A DNA stretch of 64,000 nt, taken from the NCBI RefSeq assembly GCF_019703515.2, contig NC_059379.1, positions 22,371,880 to 22,435,879 of the forward strand, written 5' to 3'. The translations under genes and the position numbers were made by a program. Source of the DNA: Myxocyprinus asiaticus (Eukaryota; Chordata; Actinopteri; Cypriniformes; Catostomidae). The notes under the pieces were generated by a model, which saw only the letters and a program-made list of their open reading frames with translations, had not been told where the DNA came from and ran no database searches. Shown piece after piece: positions 12,914 to 24,300 of this stretch (positions are counted from its first letter, which is position 1; each line of letters starts with the position of its first letter).

Positions 12914-13510
12914 CGTGCGGATGTGCGTGTGAGTGAGACAAGCGCTAATGTAAACAGACTTGGCTGCATGCATCAGATAATCACGCTCGATCAGCATGTT
13001 TTCACTGTGAGTATACGAGTTTTCAACTGTTATGGTGGTGCTTTTGTGATAGTTTGGCTGTCTGTTTCAGAAAACAAACGTATTATATGCCTGAAAAGAC
13101 TGTTTGAGTTGCTGTTTGTGTGAATGAAAACTGCATTTGCATCTAATAAGTAGACATGGCTGCGTGGGAAGATCGTGTTTAGATATGATGGCTGTGCATA
13201 TACAAGCTGTGAACTGTTATCGTGGTACTTTGGTGACAATTAGGCTGTTTGCTACATAAAATAAACATATCATGTGCTTTAAAAGACTCTTTGAGTAGCT
13301 GTTTGTTTGACGAATGACAACTGCTACTAATGTAAACAAATGGCAGCACGCATCGGAGGAAGATCGCGTTTGATGTATTGACTGTGCGTATAAGAACTGT
13401 AAAATTTTGATCGTGGTATTTTGGTGAGGAGTTGGATGTATGTATATAAAATAAAATAATTCTGTGGTTTAAAAGACTGTATGAGTAACTGACTGAACAA
13501 ATATAAATTA
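12858..13510. repeat. (GT)n microsatellite plus three tandem ~188-bp units
   Basis: About 27 GT units (12859-12915) are followed by three diverged units starting near 12945, 13135 and 13322. Each runs from a block like CTAATGTAAACAGACTTGGC through GTGGTACTTTGGTGA to AAAAGACTGTTTGAGTAGCTG. The block lies where exon 7 of the broken sialyltransferase copy should be. Confidence 0.8.
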
Positions 13511-13997
13511 CAGACGCTTGACCAGCGCAGCCTCTGTCGGCGCGAAAGCCGATATGAATCTGGCACCTTGTAACGTAACTGGCTGTTGCAGAAACACATA
13601 TGTGTGACAGTATGTATGAAAGGGTTAAATGCTCTAAAGGAGATTTTTTTTATTATTATTACTTTTAAGAAATATAAGTCTTTGTTGATTTCTATATAAA
13701 TGTTGTGTGTTTGCACATGCTGACTGAAAGAAATAGAGCTTGATACTGTACCTCACACCCTTAAAGGACCCGACAGCTTATTTTCCCTGTAGAAGACCTT
13801 GGAGCCACTGGAAGTCCCTAAGGCCTTCAGGGATCATGACATATTTTATGCCCTGTTGATTTACAGGGAGTCAGTTACAAAATCATGTCTCTCAGCAAGA
13901 CATTTTAGAGTGATTTCACTAAAGATTTAACCAAATAGTGCTGCAAGCCACAAAATACAAATCATCTGAAAGATGAAGACTTATCAGGGCATCTAGT

Positions 13998-14250
13998 CTT
14001 TTATGTTTAAGATTATGTCATTGTGTATTTACTCTCATGGTTTTCCAAACCTGTATGATTTACTTTCCTTCCATGGAACACACATGGAGATGCGAGACAG
14101 AATGTTAAGGACTGGCAGACTCATTCACCATTCACTTTCATTGTATGGAAAAAAGACTAGTGTCAACTGGTCATAATTTCTCCTTTTGTGTTCCACATAG
14201 GAAAGAAATTCATGCAGGGTTGGAATGATATGGAATGACAAGACATACAA
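13998..14250. mobile_element. degenerate palindromic MITE in the pseudogene intron
   Basis: Contains the diagnostic words of the TTAA-flanked palindromic family (TATTTACTCTCATGGTTTTCC, ACTTTCCTTCCATGGAACACA). It sits in the same intron (between E6 and E5) as the element in the intact gene. Confidence 0.6.
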
Positions 14251-14882
14251 TAATTAAGCTATCAACTACATAGCATTTATTTTATAGTTTTATCCATTAC
14301 TTTCAAAGGCTCAGTGGAGTATAAAACAATGGGGCAAAGGCCATGTATAAGTTATTATTTAAGTGTTGACCAGCAGCAATATTTGCAGTATGATTACAAA
14401 ATTACATGGTTTGTAAAATAGTTCAGTATAGGTTAAGTATAGAAATGTGTGCTTATAAAAGAGACAGCATTTTTATGATAGAGCCCTTTTTAAGAGAAGA
14501 GAGATAAAATTAACTGACCTCATCTTTTGGAATACTGTGATAGCCATACTCTCTAAATCTTAGAAGGGTGCTGTATAAGGAATAAGCTGTATGCACGTAG
14601 ACAGATGTTTTATTTCTAACATCCTCCTCATAACCTTGGGTAAGTGCCCCATTCACTCTAATGAAGAGTAAACAGTATGAATAAAAATGGTCGTAACCTC
14701 AGAATAATTCATTGTGGGTGTGCATTATCAATATATTATTAACATAACTATTTAATTCACACAGTTTGCATTGGAAATGTACCTTAAAACTTCAAGCTGT
14801 TTTTCAAACAAAATCTATTCTCATTACTTTAAAAACTGAAGCTCTTTTAGAAAAACATAGCCACAAAAATCATTCACAACAT

Positions 14883-15024
14883 ACTGTGGGGTTTAAAAGT
14901 CTACACTGAAATTTAAAAAAAAAAAAATTTAAACCTGGAAAGTAACAGTGAGTTTTATGATTTTGAACATTTTAAAACAAAAAATGTTATGAAGTAAAAA
15001 CATTTATAAAAAAATAAATTAAAA

Positions 15025-15089
<65 letters not shown>

Positions 15090-15390
15090 TCTACACTATT
15101 TCTAGCTCACTAATTAAATGAGAAAATTTGCTACATTGATCATGTTAAGGCATGAAGCATTAGGTTTTGCACATACTGGAGTTCATTCCAGCTGGAGTGC
15201 ATGCTGTCATTAACCCTTGTACACTTAACAATAAAAAACCCTGTTCCATCTTTTTGGGTCAGATTTGACACAAAACATCAAATGTGGAATCCCCAATTTT
15301 TTTTAAACCACTTGTGTAGAAGGGTGAGATTTTGCAATGATGCACAACATGCTGACAGTCAAACCTTGGCCCAGAATACAATCATAGTGT
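14883..15390. repeat. uncharacterised repeat copy 2 with (AT)n
   Basis: Starts TGTGGGGTTTAAAAGTCTAC, includes about 28 AT units at 15031-15087, and ends near GTGGAATCCCCAATTTTTTT. It is similar to 11330-11600. It replaces the expected fourth exon of the sialyltransferase pseudogene. Confidence 0.55.
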
Positions 15391-15820
15391 AATTGTATTC
15401 CATAAAGCCAAAGGATTGTTGAATTGTGCTAATCGAATCCATTCTGATAGGTTGAGTAGACCTTTGTACAGCAATAACTGAATGTTAGGAAGGAGAGCTT
15501 CCTGGAACTTGAAATCCTTGGTGTTTTTTAGGGACTTTGGACAAACCTACGGAACAGTGATCTTTCAAAGGTCAAAACATACAACTACACAAATGTAAGA
15601 ATAGTATTGGAGTAGGAGTACTTACTGGTTTTCTTGCATGTTGGTCTCGCAAATAAACATCCACAAAATCCCACACAGGTAATTTCGCAAAATTTTTCTT
15701 ATAAAGAACTGGAATAGGTGTTATTGTGGCTTCACGCTCAATAGAGTGAGAGGAGTTTTCATCTTTGTAGAGAAATGTAGTTCCAAGCGATGATAAATCC
15801 AGTGCAGAAGTGATGTTAGT

Positions 15821-17055
15821 GATCCATAAATTACACCAACCCTCTGTTCCCATGTCTATCTGTCAGTGGATTACCAGCTTTCTGACGGACAGGCAGCAGC
15901 TTGTGAGACAGGGGAAACTCACTTCTAGCACCTGTACAATCAGCACTGGTGCCCCCCAGGGATGTGTGCTCTCCCCACTACTCTTCTCCCTCTACACCAA
16001 TGACTGCATCGCCAAGGACCCCTCTGTCAAGCTCCTGAAGTTTGCAGATGACACCACTGTCATCGGCCTCATCCGAGATGACGATGAGTCTGCATACAGA
16101 AGGGAGGTTGAACAGCTGGCTGTCTGGTGCAGTCAAAACAACCTTGAGCTGAACATGCTCAAAATGGTGGAGATCATTGTGGACTTTAAGAGAAACACCC
16201 CAACACTGACCCCCCTCACCATTCTAAACAGCACTGTGGCAGCAGTGGAGTCATTCAGGTTCCTGGGCACTGCCATCTCACAGGACCTGAAGTGGGAGAC
16301 CCACATTGACTCCATTGTGAAAAAGGCCCAGCAGAGGTTGTACTTCCTTCGCCAGCTGAGGAAATTCAACCTGCCACAGGAGCTGCTGATACAGTTCTAC
16401 TCAGCAGTCATTGAGTCTGTCCTCTGCACTTCAATAACTATCTGGTTTGGTTCAGCTACGAATTCAGACATCAGAAGACTACAAAGGACAGTTCGGACTG
16501 CTGAGAGGATTATTGGTTGCCCCCCTGCCCCCCTTCAAGAATTATACACTTCCAGAGTAAGGAAAAAGGCTGGAAAAATCACTCTGGAACCCACTCACCC
16601 TGCCCACTACCTTTTTGAACTGTTGCCTTCTGGTCTGAGCACCAGAACCGTCATGCACAGGAACAGTTTTTTCCCTCAGGCTATCCATCACATGAACAGT
16701 TACATTGCCCCTTGAGCAATAACTATGTGCAATACACAGTTTAGTCTTTCTTATATTTATCCAACACATCCAACCTCTTCTGCCATTTCATTCCTCTGAA
16801 GAAAAAAAAAAAACAAAAAACAAATTTGCACTGTATGTAACAGATAACAGATTGTATTAGATTTGCACTACCCATGTGTATGTGTGTGTCTGTAAGTATG
16901 TGTACAATTAGTTTTATTTTTTGTTTTTTATTATTATCTATGTCTTGCTGCTTTTTTTGTATTGTTTTTGTATTGTTGTACACTGGAAGCTCCTGTCACC
17001 AAGACAAATTCCTTGTATGTGTAAGCATACTTGGCAATAAAGCTGATTCTGATTC
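15821..17055 (+). mobile_element. 5'-truncated L2/CR1-type LINE inserted in an exon
   Basis: An uninterrupted frame (to 16713) encodes the C-terminal half of a LINE reverse transcriptase. It has the PQGCVLSPLLFSLYTND block, the catalytic FADDT (normally Y/FADD), then KKAQQRLYFLRQL and a C-terminal SRTVMHRNSFFPQAI-like end. The 3' end is AATAAAGCTGATTCTGATTCTG, a CR1/L2-style short-repeat tail without poly-A. It is flanked by a perfect 10-bp target duplication, TGATGTTAGT, at 15811-15820 and 17056-17065. The domain upstream of the RT palm is missing. The near-intact frame points to a fairly young insertion. Confidence 0.9.
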
Positions 17056-17799
17056 TGATGTTAGTTTGATAAGTGTATGATCATCTGTGTGCTCAATTTC
17101 TCTCCAGAAAAATCCAGACCTCACCACTATTCCTCTGAACCTTTGAAAAGAATTATGTGGAGAACATAAAACAAAACCTTTTTTCTTCTTCTTTTTTTTT
17201 TTTTTTTTTTTTTTTTGTAATCCAGACAGTTTGAACATTTAGCAAAGCAACACTATGTACGTAGACTAGTCATTAAAATAACATAACTATACTGAAAGAC
17301 CATTTAGGTGTTAATGTCTTTAAAAATATATATATATTTATTTGATGTCAGGTGTTAAGTTTATTCTCTGCAATATTGCATATTCTTTAAACTTACCCAG
17401 TCCACTGTTCAGAAAGGTTTTCCAGAGTACTACATAAAGCAGCACACAAGAAGTCAGAATGAGACAAACAAGATCCAAAGTTTTCTGCATATTTCATGAT
17501 CTTATCTGCCTTTCCTTGTGAGAAAGACCTCACTGTTTTTCAACAGCACCATCCAACTGTTATCAGGCTATTCAAATATATTACATCATCAAACCATGTT
17601 TTTATTTCTTGATAATAGTCCAACCCTCCATATGAACCACACAACCACCACACTTACTATGGCCAGCAGGGATGCATTAGCATTACTTGAACAGATAAAA
17701 ACATAAATATATGCTTTAATATACAATAAAGTATTTTTTAATTATTATAAATAAAATACAGAAAAAATCATATCCATTCATTGTTTTGTAACCTTACAG

Positions 17800-18060
17800 C
17801 CTTGTAATTTAAAGCTGAAAGGTGTTTTATCTGCACCACCAAACAAAATTGCAAAAAGTGAACATTGTTATCAAAGTTTATACAGCTTTCCCAAATACTC
17901 ACCCATCTGCCACTGTTCGAACAAATAGACAGTTCTTGCCCAAACTCATGCCAAGTCAATGGGTCAGGATGCTAAAACAAGCAGCAATATTTGATACCGC
18001 CACAGAGACAAAGTTACAAACTTCAGATTTAAAGAATCACATTTACAAGTAATTGGTATA
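17800..18060 (+). repeat. uncharacterised interspersed repeat (copy A)
   Basis: Shares CACCACCAAACAAAATTGC, a TACAGCTTTCCCAAATAC block, ...CATGCCAAGTCAATGGGTC... and a ...CGCCACAGAGACAAAGTT... block with 54565-54910, in the same orientation. No coding content. Probably a SINE or MITE. Confidence 0.7.
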
Positions 18061-18247
18061 ATTTTGTTAGCTCACTCTAAAGTGAATCAGACAGAGAGCA
18101 CATTTTTTTTTCTATTATGTTAATTTTCAAATAGTTTGCCATTTATTGCAATTCATACTTTATATATTTGGTATAAAAGGATTTGATTTGTTGTGGCATG
18201 CACCACAGCCATTAGCTAAGCTGCAAATAAAACCCAATCTACTGAAC

Positions 18248-19777
18248 TATCTCAGATTTCATTCTGATTGATATTTTATTTTCAAAACCAATAAAAATCA
18301 ATTATTTTAAGGTGACATTGTTTTTTTGTTGGGAAATATTTTTATGAAAAATAAAAACTGAAATATCTTGCTTGCATAAGTATTCAACCCCCACACATTA
18401 ATATTTGGTTGAGCCACCTTTTGCTGCAATAACTGCTTTAAGTCTTTTGAGGTACATATGTACCAGCTTTGCACACAGTGACGAAGTGATTTTGGCCCAT
18501 TCTTCTTGGCAGATTTGCTCCAGGTTGTTCAGGTTGTTCAGGTTGGTTGGATGACGCTTGTGGACTGCAATTTTCAAATAGTGCCACAGATTCTCAATAG
18601 GATTGAGATCAGGAGTTTGACTGGGCCACTGTAGGACATTTATCTTTTTGTTCTTGAGCCACTCCAATGTTTCTTTGGCCTTGTGCTTGGGATCATTGTC
18701 ATGCTGAAAGGTGAATTTTCTCCCAAGCTTCAGTTTTTTAGCAGACTAAAGCAGGTTCTCTTGCAGTATTTCCCTATATTTTGCTCCATCCATTCTTCCT
18801 TCAGTTCTAACAAGATGCCCAGTCCCTGCTGATGAGAAGCATCCCCACAACATGATGCTGCCACCACCATACTTCACTGTAGGGATGGTGTGTCTTGAGG
18901 CATAGGAAGAGTTAGGTTTGCGGCACATATAGCGCTTTGAGTTTTGGCCAAAAAGCTCTATCTTGGTCTCATCTGACCACAAAACCTTCTCCCAGATTGC
19001 AGCTGGGTCACTCACATGCTTTCTGGCAAACTCCAGACATGCTTTCAGATGGTACTTTTTGAGTAACAGCTTCTTTCTTGCCACCCTCCAATACAGGACA
19101 GCGTTATGCAATGCTCTTGACATGGTTGACTGGTGCACCATTACTCCACTCCCAGCCACTGAACTCTGTAGCTCCTTCAAAGTGATTGTTGGCCTCTCTG
19201 TGGCTTCTCTCACAAGTTTTGAGGGACAGCCTTTTTTGGGAGTGCCTGGGTGGTGTGGTGCAGCTTCCACTTCCTGATTATTGATCCAACTGTGCTCACA
19301 TTTGGATATTATTTTGTACTCTTTCCCTAATCTATGCATTTATATTACTTTATCTCTAACTTCTGTGGAATGCTCTTTGGTCTTCATTTTCTTTAAGATT
19401 CACAGCCTGACCAATGATCCTTCAACAAAGGGTTTTATATCCAGAAAATGTGATTGCAACTTTAATTATTCAAAGGTGGATGCCAATGATAAAGTAATTG
19501 TGTCCTTGTTAGGGTAATTTCTTTCAGCGGTGTAACCTGGCAGCTTCCACAGCACAGGGGTTGAATACTTTTACAAGCAAGATATTTCAGGGTTTTTTAT
19601 TTTTTATTTATTTATTTTAATTTCCCAACATAAAACAAATGTCACCTAACAATAATTGATTTTGAGTTCCAGTGTTTTAAAATAAAATATCAAACAGAAT
19701 GAAATTTCATTGCACCATTTGTAATTCAGTAATATGAGATAATTGGTCAGGGGTCTGAATACTTTTGCAAGGCACTG
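18248..19777 (-). mobile_element. Tc1-like transposon, left end truncated
   Basis: Long inverted arms: GATATTTTATTTTCAAAACC...AAGGTGACATTG on the left and its complement at about 19630-19745 on the right. The right end continues to GACCCC...TGCCTTGC...CAGTG next to TA, while the matching outer 50 bp on the left are missing. The minus-strand transposase is described separately. Confidence 0.85.
18398..19339 (-). pseudogene. Tc1-like transposase with one in-frame stop
   Basis: The minus frame shows VLWSDETKIELFG (first catalytic D), YGGGSIMLWGCFSSAG, then HDNDPKHKA (second D) and [13 protein letters not shown] (D/E triad end), finishing ...[16 protein letters not shown]. A single TAG near 18746 splits an otherwise collinear DDE transposase. 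The N-terminal HTH region is shortened. Confidence 0.85.
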
Positions 19778-21364
19778 TATTTACTCTTACTTGTGGCTAT
19801 TTCAGACACAATGCTTGATTCCTCATGGGGTACACTGTTAGATTAGTGATGAATACTGTACATACATATATAGTATGTGTATATCCTCCTGCGACCCGAG
19901 TGTGTCTGCTGTATGCATTTTCCAGTTCCCTTTTTTATTTGTAAATAGTAGCACCTAATAAACATGCAAAAAAAAATAGTTTTCCAAAAAATGTATGTCC
20001 ACATATGTGCTACACAATATTTGTAAATAATATCAAGCTATAGAAAGTCGTATTTTTTAATAAAAGTGTTTATTATGTTTCCAGGAGTGTTGGTTATTCA
20101 TATTTTTGAGACGCTACAGACATTACAGCTGATTTTCTGTAAAGCTGCTTTGGAACAATGTGTATTTGTAAAAGCACAAATAAAAAACTATACAAACAAA
20201 AATTATTTGACTTTTATATTGCATTGTTTTTTCTACTTTGGCAACAAAATCTCATTGTTCTCTCTTTGCACTGTCAAACAAACAAGTGAAAGCCAGAGCT
20301 GAAGCATTTTACCAATCAGAAATCAGCATAAATAATTCTGATTCAAAGTAATGGCCAACATCATCCAGTCACTGCCAACCATGTTAAAATAAAATTATAC
20401 ATTAAAAATTCTGAGTCTATGTACTGATTACCAATGTCCCATGTCTGCCAAGCATTATCTGCAGCCTGAAACTGAACTTTTGGTCAGATTTTAGGAGTAA
20501 ATGCACTTGGCTACATAGGAAATCTATAGGATGCTCCCTTGATCCCTATTAAGTGAATGACTTAACCTCCAGTGTGCTGTCTGTCTGCTCTGGTGGTCTC
20601 AGAACAGTTCGAAATGCAACTTATTTTCATCCTAACTCCATATACAGTCTCTGAAAGCAACATTTTTCAGCTTTTGGATTAACCTTTTGGTTCTCAATGT
20701 GATAATGCACAGTAAACATAGGATTTCTAAGGAAGAATAGCACTAAAGTACACAATAGTGTACATTGTGTTAAGCAGTATGGCGTTTAGCGATAAATCGC
20801 TCACATTTTTTAAAATGGCATATTGGATGAAACTAGAGACTCTAATCTTTTGACTCCAATACATTTCAATGTAAAAACTTAATTAGGTTTTTTACCAGAT
20901 GTAGTTTTGTTGGCATTTCTCCCAAAGACAAACTCTGCTGTGTTCGACGCCATGTTGTTTTGTCACATGACTCTGTACGTCAAAAGTTTAAGCCTTTACT
21001 AAATCCCAGAGTATTCTGAACTGAAATCAGTCAGTTTACATGAATTTATAATATGCATTGCGTATAACAAAGCCAAAAACAATGTCCACACGTGTACATG
21101 GAGTTGCACGAGGATATAGATAAAATGTAATGTTGTATATTTGTGATTGCAAGTAATTAACAAACCCCTTTTTCATATATTCAAATATTGCTGGGAGTTG
21201 GTTTAAGTCACTGACAATTAGGATTGTATCTGATATGAAAAACCATCATTTATGAAAGGTTCACAGATATTTAAATCTACGAAGGTGACAAGAACTATTC
21301 CAAATCCACAAACTACAAACTTCCCTGTGCCTCAGTACTTTCAGTAGTCTCTTGATGTGATCTG
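19778..21364. other. intergenic, 3' flank of mxra7
   Basis: AT-rich sequence without a recognisable exon. Part near 21364 is probably mxra7 3' UTR. It contains the repeat tail listed at 20085-20190. Confidence 0.4.
20085..20190 (+). repeat. fish non-LTR element 3' tail
   Basis: GTAAAGCTGCTTTGGAACAA followed by TGTATTTGTAAAAGCACAAATAAA matches the 3' tail that recurs in many teleost non-LTR/SINE copies. Only the last ~100 bp is present. Confidence 0.6.
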
Positions 21365-24300
21365 TTAAATAGAGTACAGTTTCAGCTGTTCTTCTAAATC
21401 ACTCTCGGTCACCTCACCAAACGTGTCTTGTTTGTCTCTGAGCAGCTGGAAGATGGCAGCTAACTGCTCCCGCTGAACCCTGGAATGAAAACACACAACG
21501 TTTCTATAATATAAATCACTTGTATTCAATCTGTATTTTGATACCTACTGTACATGAATGAAGTTAAATCTGCTTATTTTAGTTGCAGATGAGATAAAAG
21601 CAGCAAACATATGAAAGCATGTCTGAGAGTTTTTACCCTTTTTTTTTTTTCAAAGCATTTAATCAATGTGTTAAAGATTTAAATGTGTTTAAATTCACTT
21701 CTGTGTGACTAAGGTGTGACTTGGAGAGTCGCCCAAGTTTAAACTATTTACTGAATAAATGCCTGTTGTTTACTTTGTCAAATACTCTGTTAAATATGCC
21801 ATTACTAGATCAACAAACCCCCAATGCAATGTTTAATGCATACAAGAATACATTTTAAATCACATAAGGATATTATAACATTAAAGTGTATGGGTGCATT
21901 GTTAACTTAAAAAGGTTTGTTTAAAATGTATAGACAGTATGAACCAGAGATATGCGATAATTGCTGGGTTTCCATCCAAAATGTTTAGCATTTTTTAAGC
22001 GCATTTCTAAAAATCTGACTTGAGAAAATACTAACTGTTGTGCGTTTCCATTCACTACATAATGCGCATTATTATGAGGGACCTGCCTCATCATGATGGA
22101 GCAGCTGAATGACCTCTCCCTGCTTTGGGGACAGTTTTCTTTGCAAGACTGTAGCAAGTATCACATTTTATTAAATGCATCCACAAGTGCGCGGATTGAC
22201 TGTCTCAGAAGCGGAGGCAACTGGGACTTGTCCTCCGCCACCCGGATTAAGGTGAGTAACCATGCCACCAGGAGGACCTACTAAGTAGTAGGAATTGGGC
22301 ATTCCAAATTGGGAGAAATGGGGATAAAATTAGAAAAGAAAAAAAATGCATCCACGAGACACCGCAGAACAAGTCTAATATCTGATATAATGTCAGCTGA
22401 AATAGCTGCGATGCCTACGCACCGCCAGTCTCCGCATACCTGGGAGCACCCGCTCTCAAAACTGTTCTGGTGGATTGTGAGGGGTCACTTTATCGATCAG
22501 CTGTGGGTTAAATACTTCCGTACGACAAGCGCTATGTTCAAATAATTGTGTACCAAGGTCGGACCTTTCGGTGGGCTAGTCACATCAAGCTATCGCACAC
22601 TCATAACACATGCACGAATGGTCAAAACACGTCATCGTTTTGCTAATAAACCGTTTCCATCACCTTAATATGCATTTTAACTAATGCGAAGCTTGTATGA
22701 AAAAATCCACCTCAATCCTAGCGCATTACATTTTAAGCGAATTTAGAAAGCTTATTCGCATATCAAGCCTTTCCATTCAGGATTTTTTATGTGCAATTTC
22801 AAAATGCGCATAAAAACAGTTGGATTGAAACCCACCTACTGGTGGTTATAAGTGGAATGGAACTATTAATTTAAACTATTGTAAAAGCTGAATTTTCAAT
22901 AATTCCTTAATTATTAAAAAAAAAAAAAAAATCAAGTGATTAGATCATTTCAAGTCGAAAACAGAAAAAATAGCACCGGTCAGACAACTAGTCATTGTGT
23001 TAACTGGCTGGTTTCAAGAACATGCTTAACCAGAGAAAAACAAGATTGGAAATGTGCAATGGTTCAGGTGGGATGGGACATATTTAATCAAGATATTACA
23101 CGTGATGTAGATCTCTGAGAACAAACTGTAAATTTTAAATGTAAAATAAACGTCATTCAATACATATGTAAACGTGGTAGAAATTTTACTATGTCATATT
23201 TGGATTGCTCACATTAAAATGATTCACACATGGGGCAAATTAACAACAGTTGTTGATGATTTACACCCCATCTATATTTAAATTTTTAAATTAATAAAAC
23301 TGCTTTGTTCATTAGGTCTGTAGTCTTCGTTTGGAGTTTCAAAAGTGAAATTGTTTTCTACTATTTTTATTATTAAATTGACAACAGAAATCAATAGCAC
23401 TTTAGCAAGGTTTTTTCCCCCTGTGTGAAATATCAAAAATGCTGTGCAAACACAATAATGACCAAATTCTAGGGGTGGATCAATCATATGAGGAAAAGAA
23501 ATTACAAGGCACTTCAGTGAGAAAAAAAAAACCTGTTACCTCAGCTCTTCCTCCAGTTCTTCATTAGTCATCATCTTTTCAAGCTGGCTGGACCTCAACA
23601 TGCCAGTCATGTATCTCAATGGCATATTCTCAGCATCTGTTACAGAGAGGAAGATTACATTCCGACACATTAATAAATATGGGTGATGACGTGTTTGAAC
23701 AATTGGTTGGTTCTGGCTGAATTTTTGGATCTGTAAATGCCCCTTCATTATGTGTACTGGAAGCCAAGTGGAGGTTTCAACTAATGTTAATTCGCTTTAA
23801 TGTGGCTCCCTTTGAAATTGATATAATTCCTTCCCTTCTACAACATTCTTTTCTGTTTCTGGAATTTTAAATATTTCTTAAGAGCTTTTTGTTAACATCA
23901 AGGTGTGCACTTCCTTCAAACATTTCCACATGATGTATGCATGACTGTAATTACATATTAAGCAATATACCAAGTCCTGCTGTATCTGCTTTTCCCCTCT
24001 GCTATGCTTCAAGGCTGTAAAGATAACATATCCTGAGCAACATTGTGTACAAAGCCAACAAAGACTACAGGAAGACAAAGGCAAAACCTTTATTTAACAA
24101 CAGTAAAACCAGAGAACGTTTGGATGTTATGTTATACAGATAAGGCCAAAAGAAAAGGATATTATTCAGTGGACCATTTTCACACTTCTGGGTTTTGGAA
24201 CGTGGAAGTAAAAGATTGCAGCAAAAACTTTCCCTGCATTCCAAACAGGATAAATCACCCTCCGAAGGGCACTCTGAAGGAAGAACAATCATGATAGTAA

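Larger units (their letters stand above)
12048..17490 (-). pseudogene. second GalNAc alpha-2,6-sialyltransferase copy, disabled
   Basis: Homologues of the exons of the intact neighbour: E1 17490-17397, E2 17140-17056 plus 15820-15626 (split), E3 15546-about 15388, E5 14657-14519, E6 13852-13752, E8 12573-12474, E9 12246-12048. Lesions seen directly: a 1-nt deletion late in E1; a LINE inserted in E2; a 1-nt deletion and lost donor at the end of E3; E4, which holds the start of the L sialylmotif, absent and replaced by repeat DNA; TAA at 13780-13778 in E6 where the neighbour has GAA; E7 absent; and the E9 stop changed TGA to CGA (12050-12048), so the frame runs on to 11919. It cannot encode an active enzyme. 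Confidence 0.9.

Noticed and set aside
12779..13123. Open frames on both strands rich in TH or CV repeats
   Set aside because: They are produced by the long GT/CA microsatellite and have no other support.
15541..15552. Apparent TAG stop at the start of exon 3 in the broken sialyltransferase copy
   Set aside because: By alignment with the intact gene, the TAG belongs to the splice acceptor (CCGTAG), not to the exon.
21964..22840. Long hairpin as a non-coding RNA gene
   Set aside because: The inverted ends are those of a DNA transposon, and there is no promoter evidence.
24043..24294. Open frame in mxra7 intron 2
   Set aside because: No similarity to a known protein, no splice context, and it overlaps an equally long frame on the other strand.
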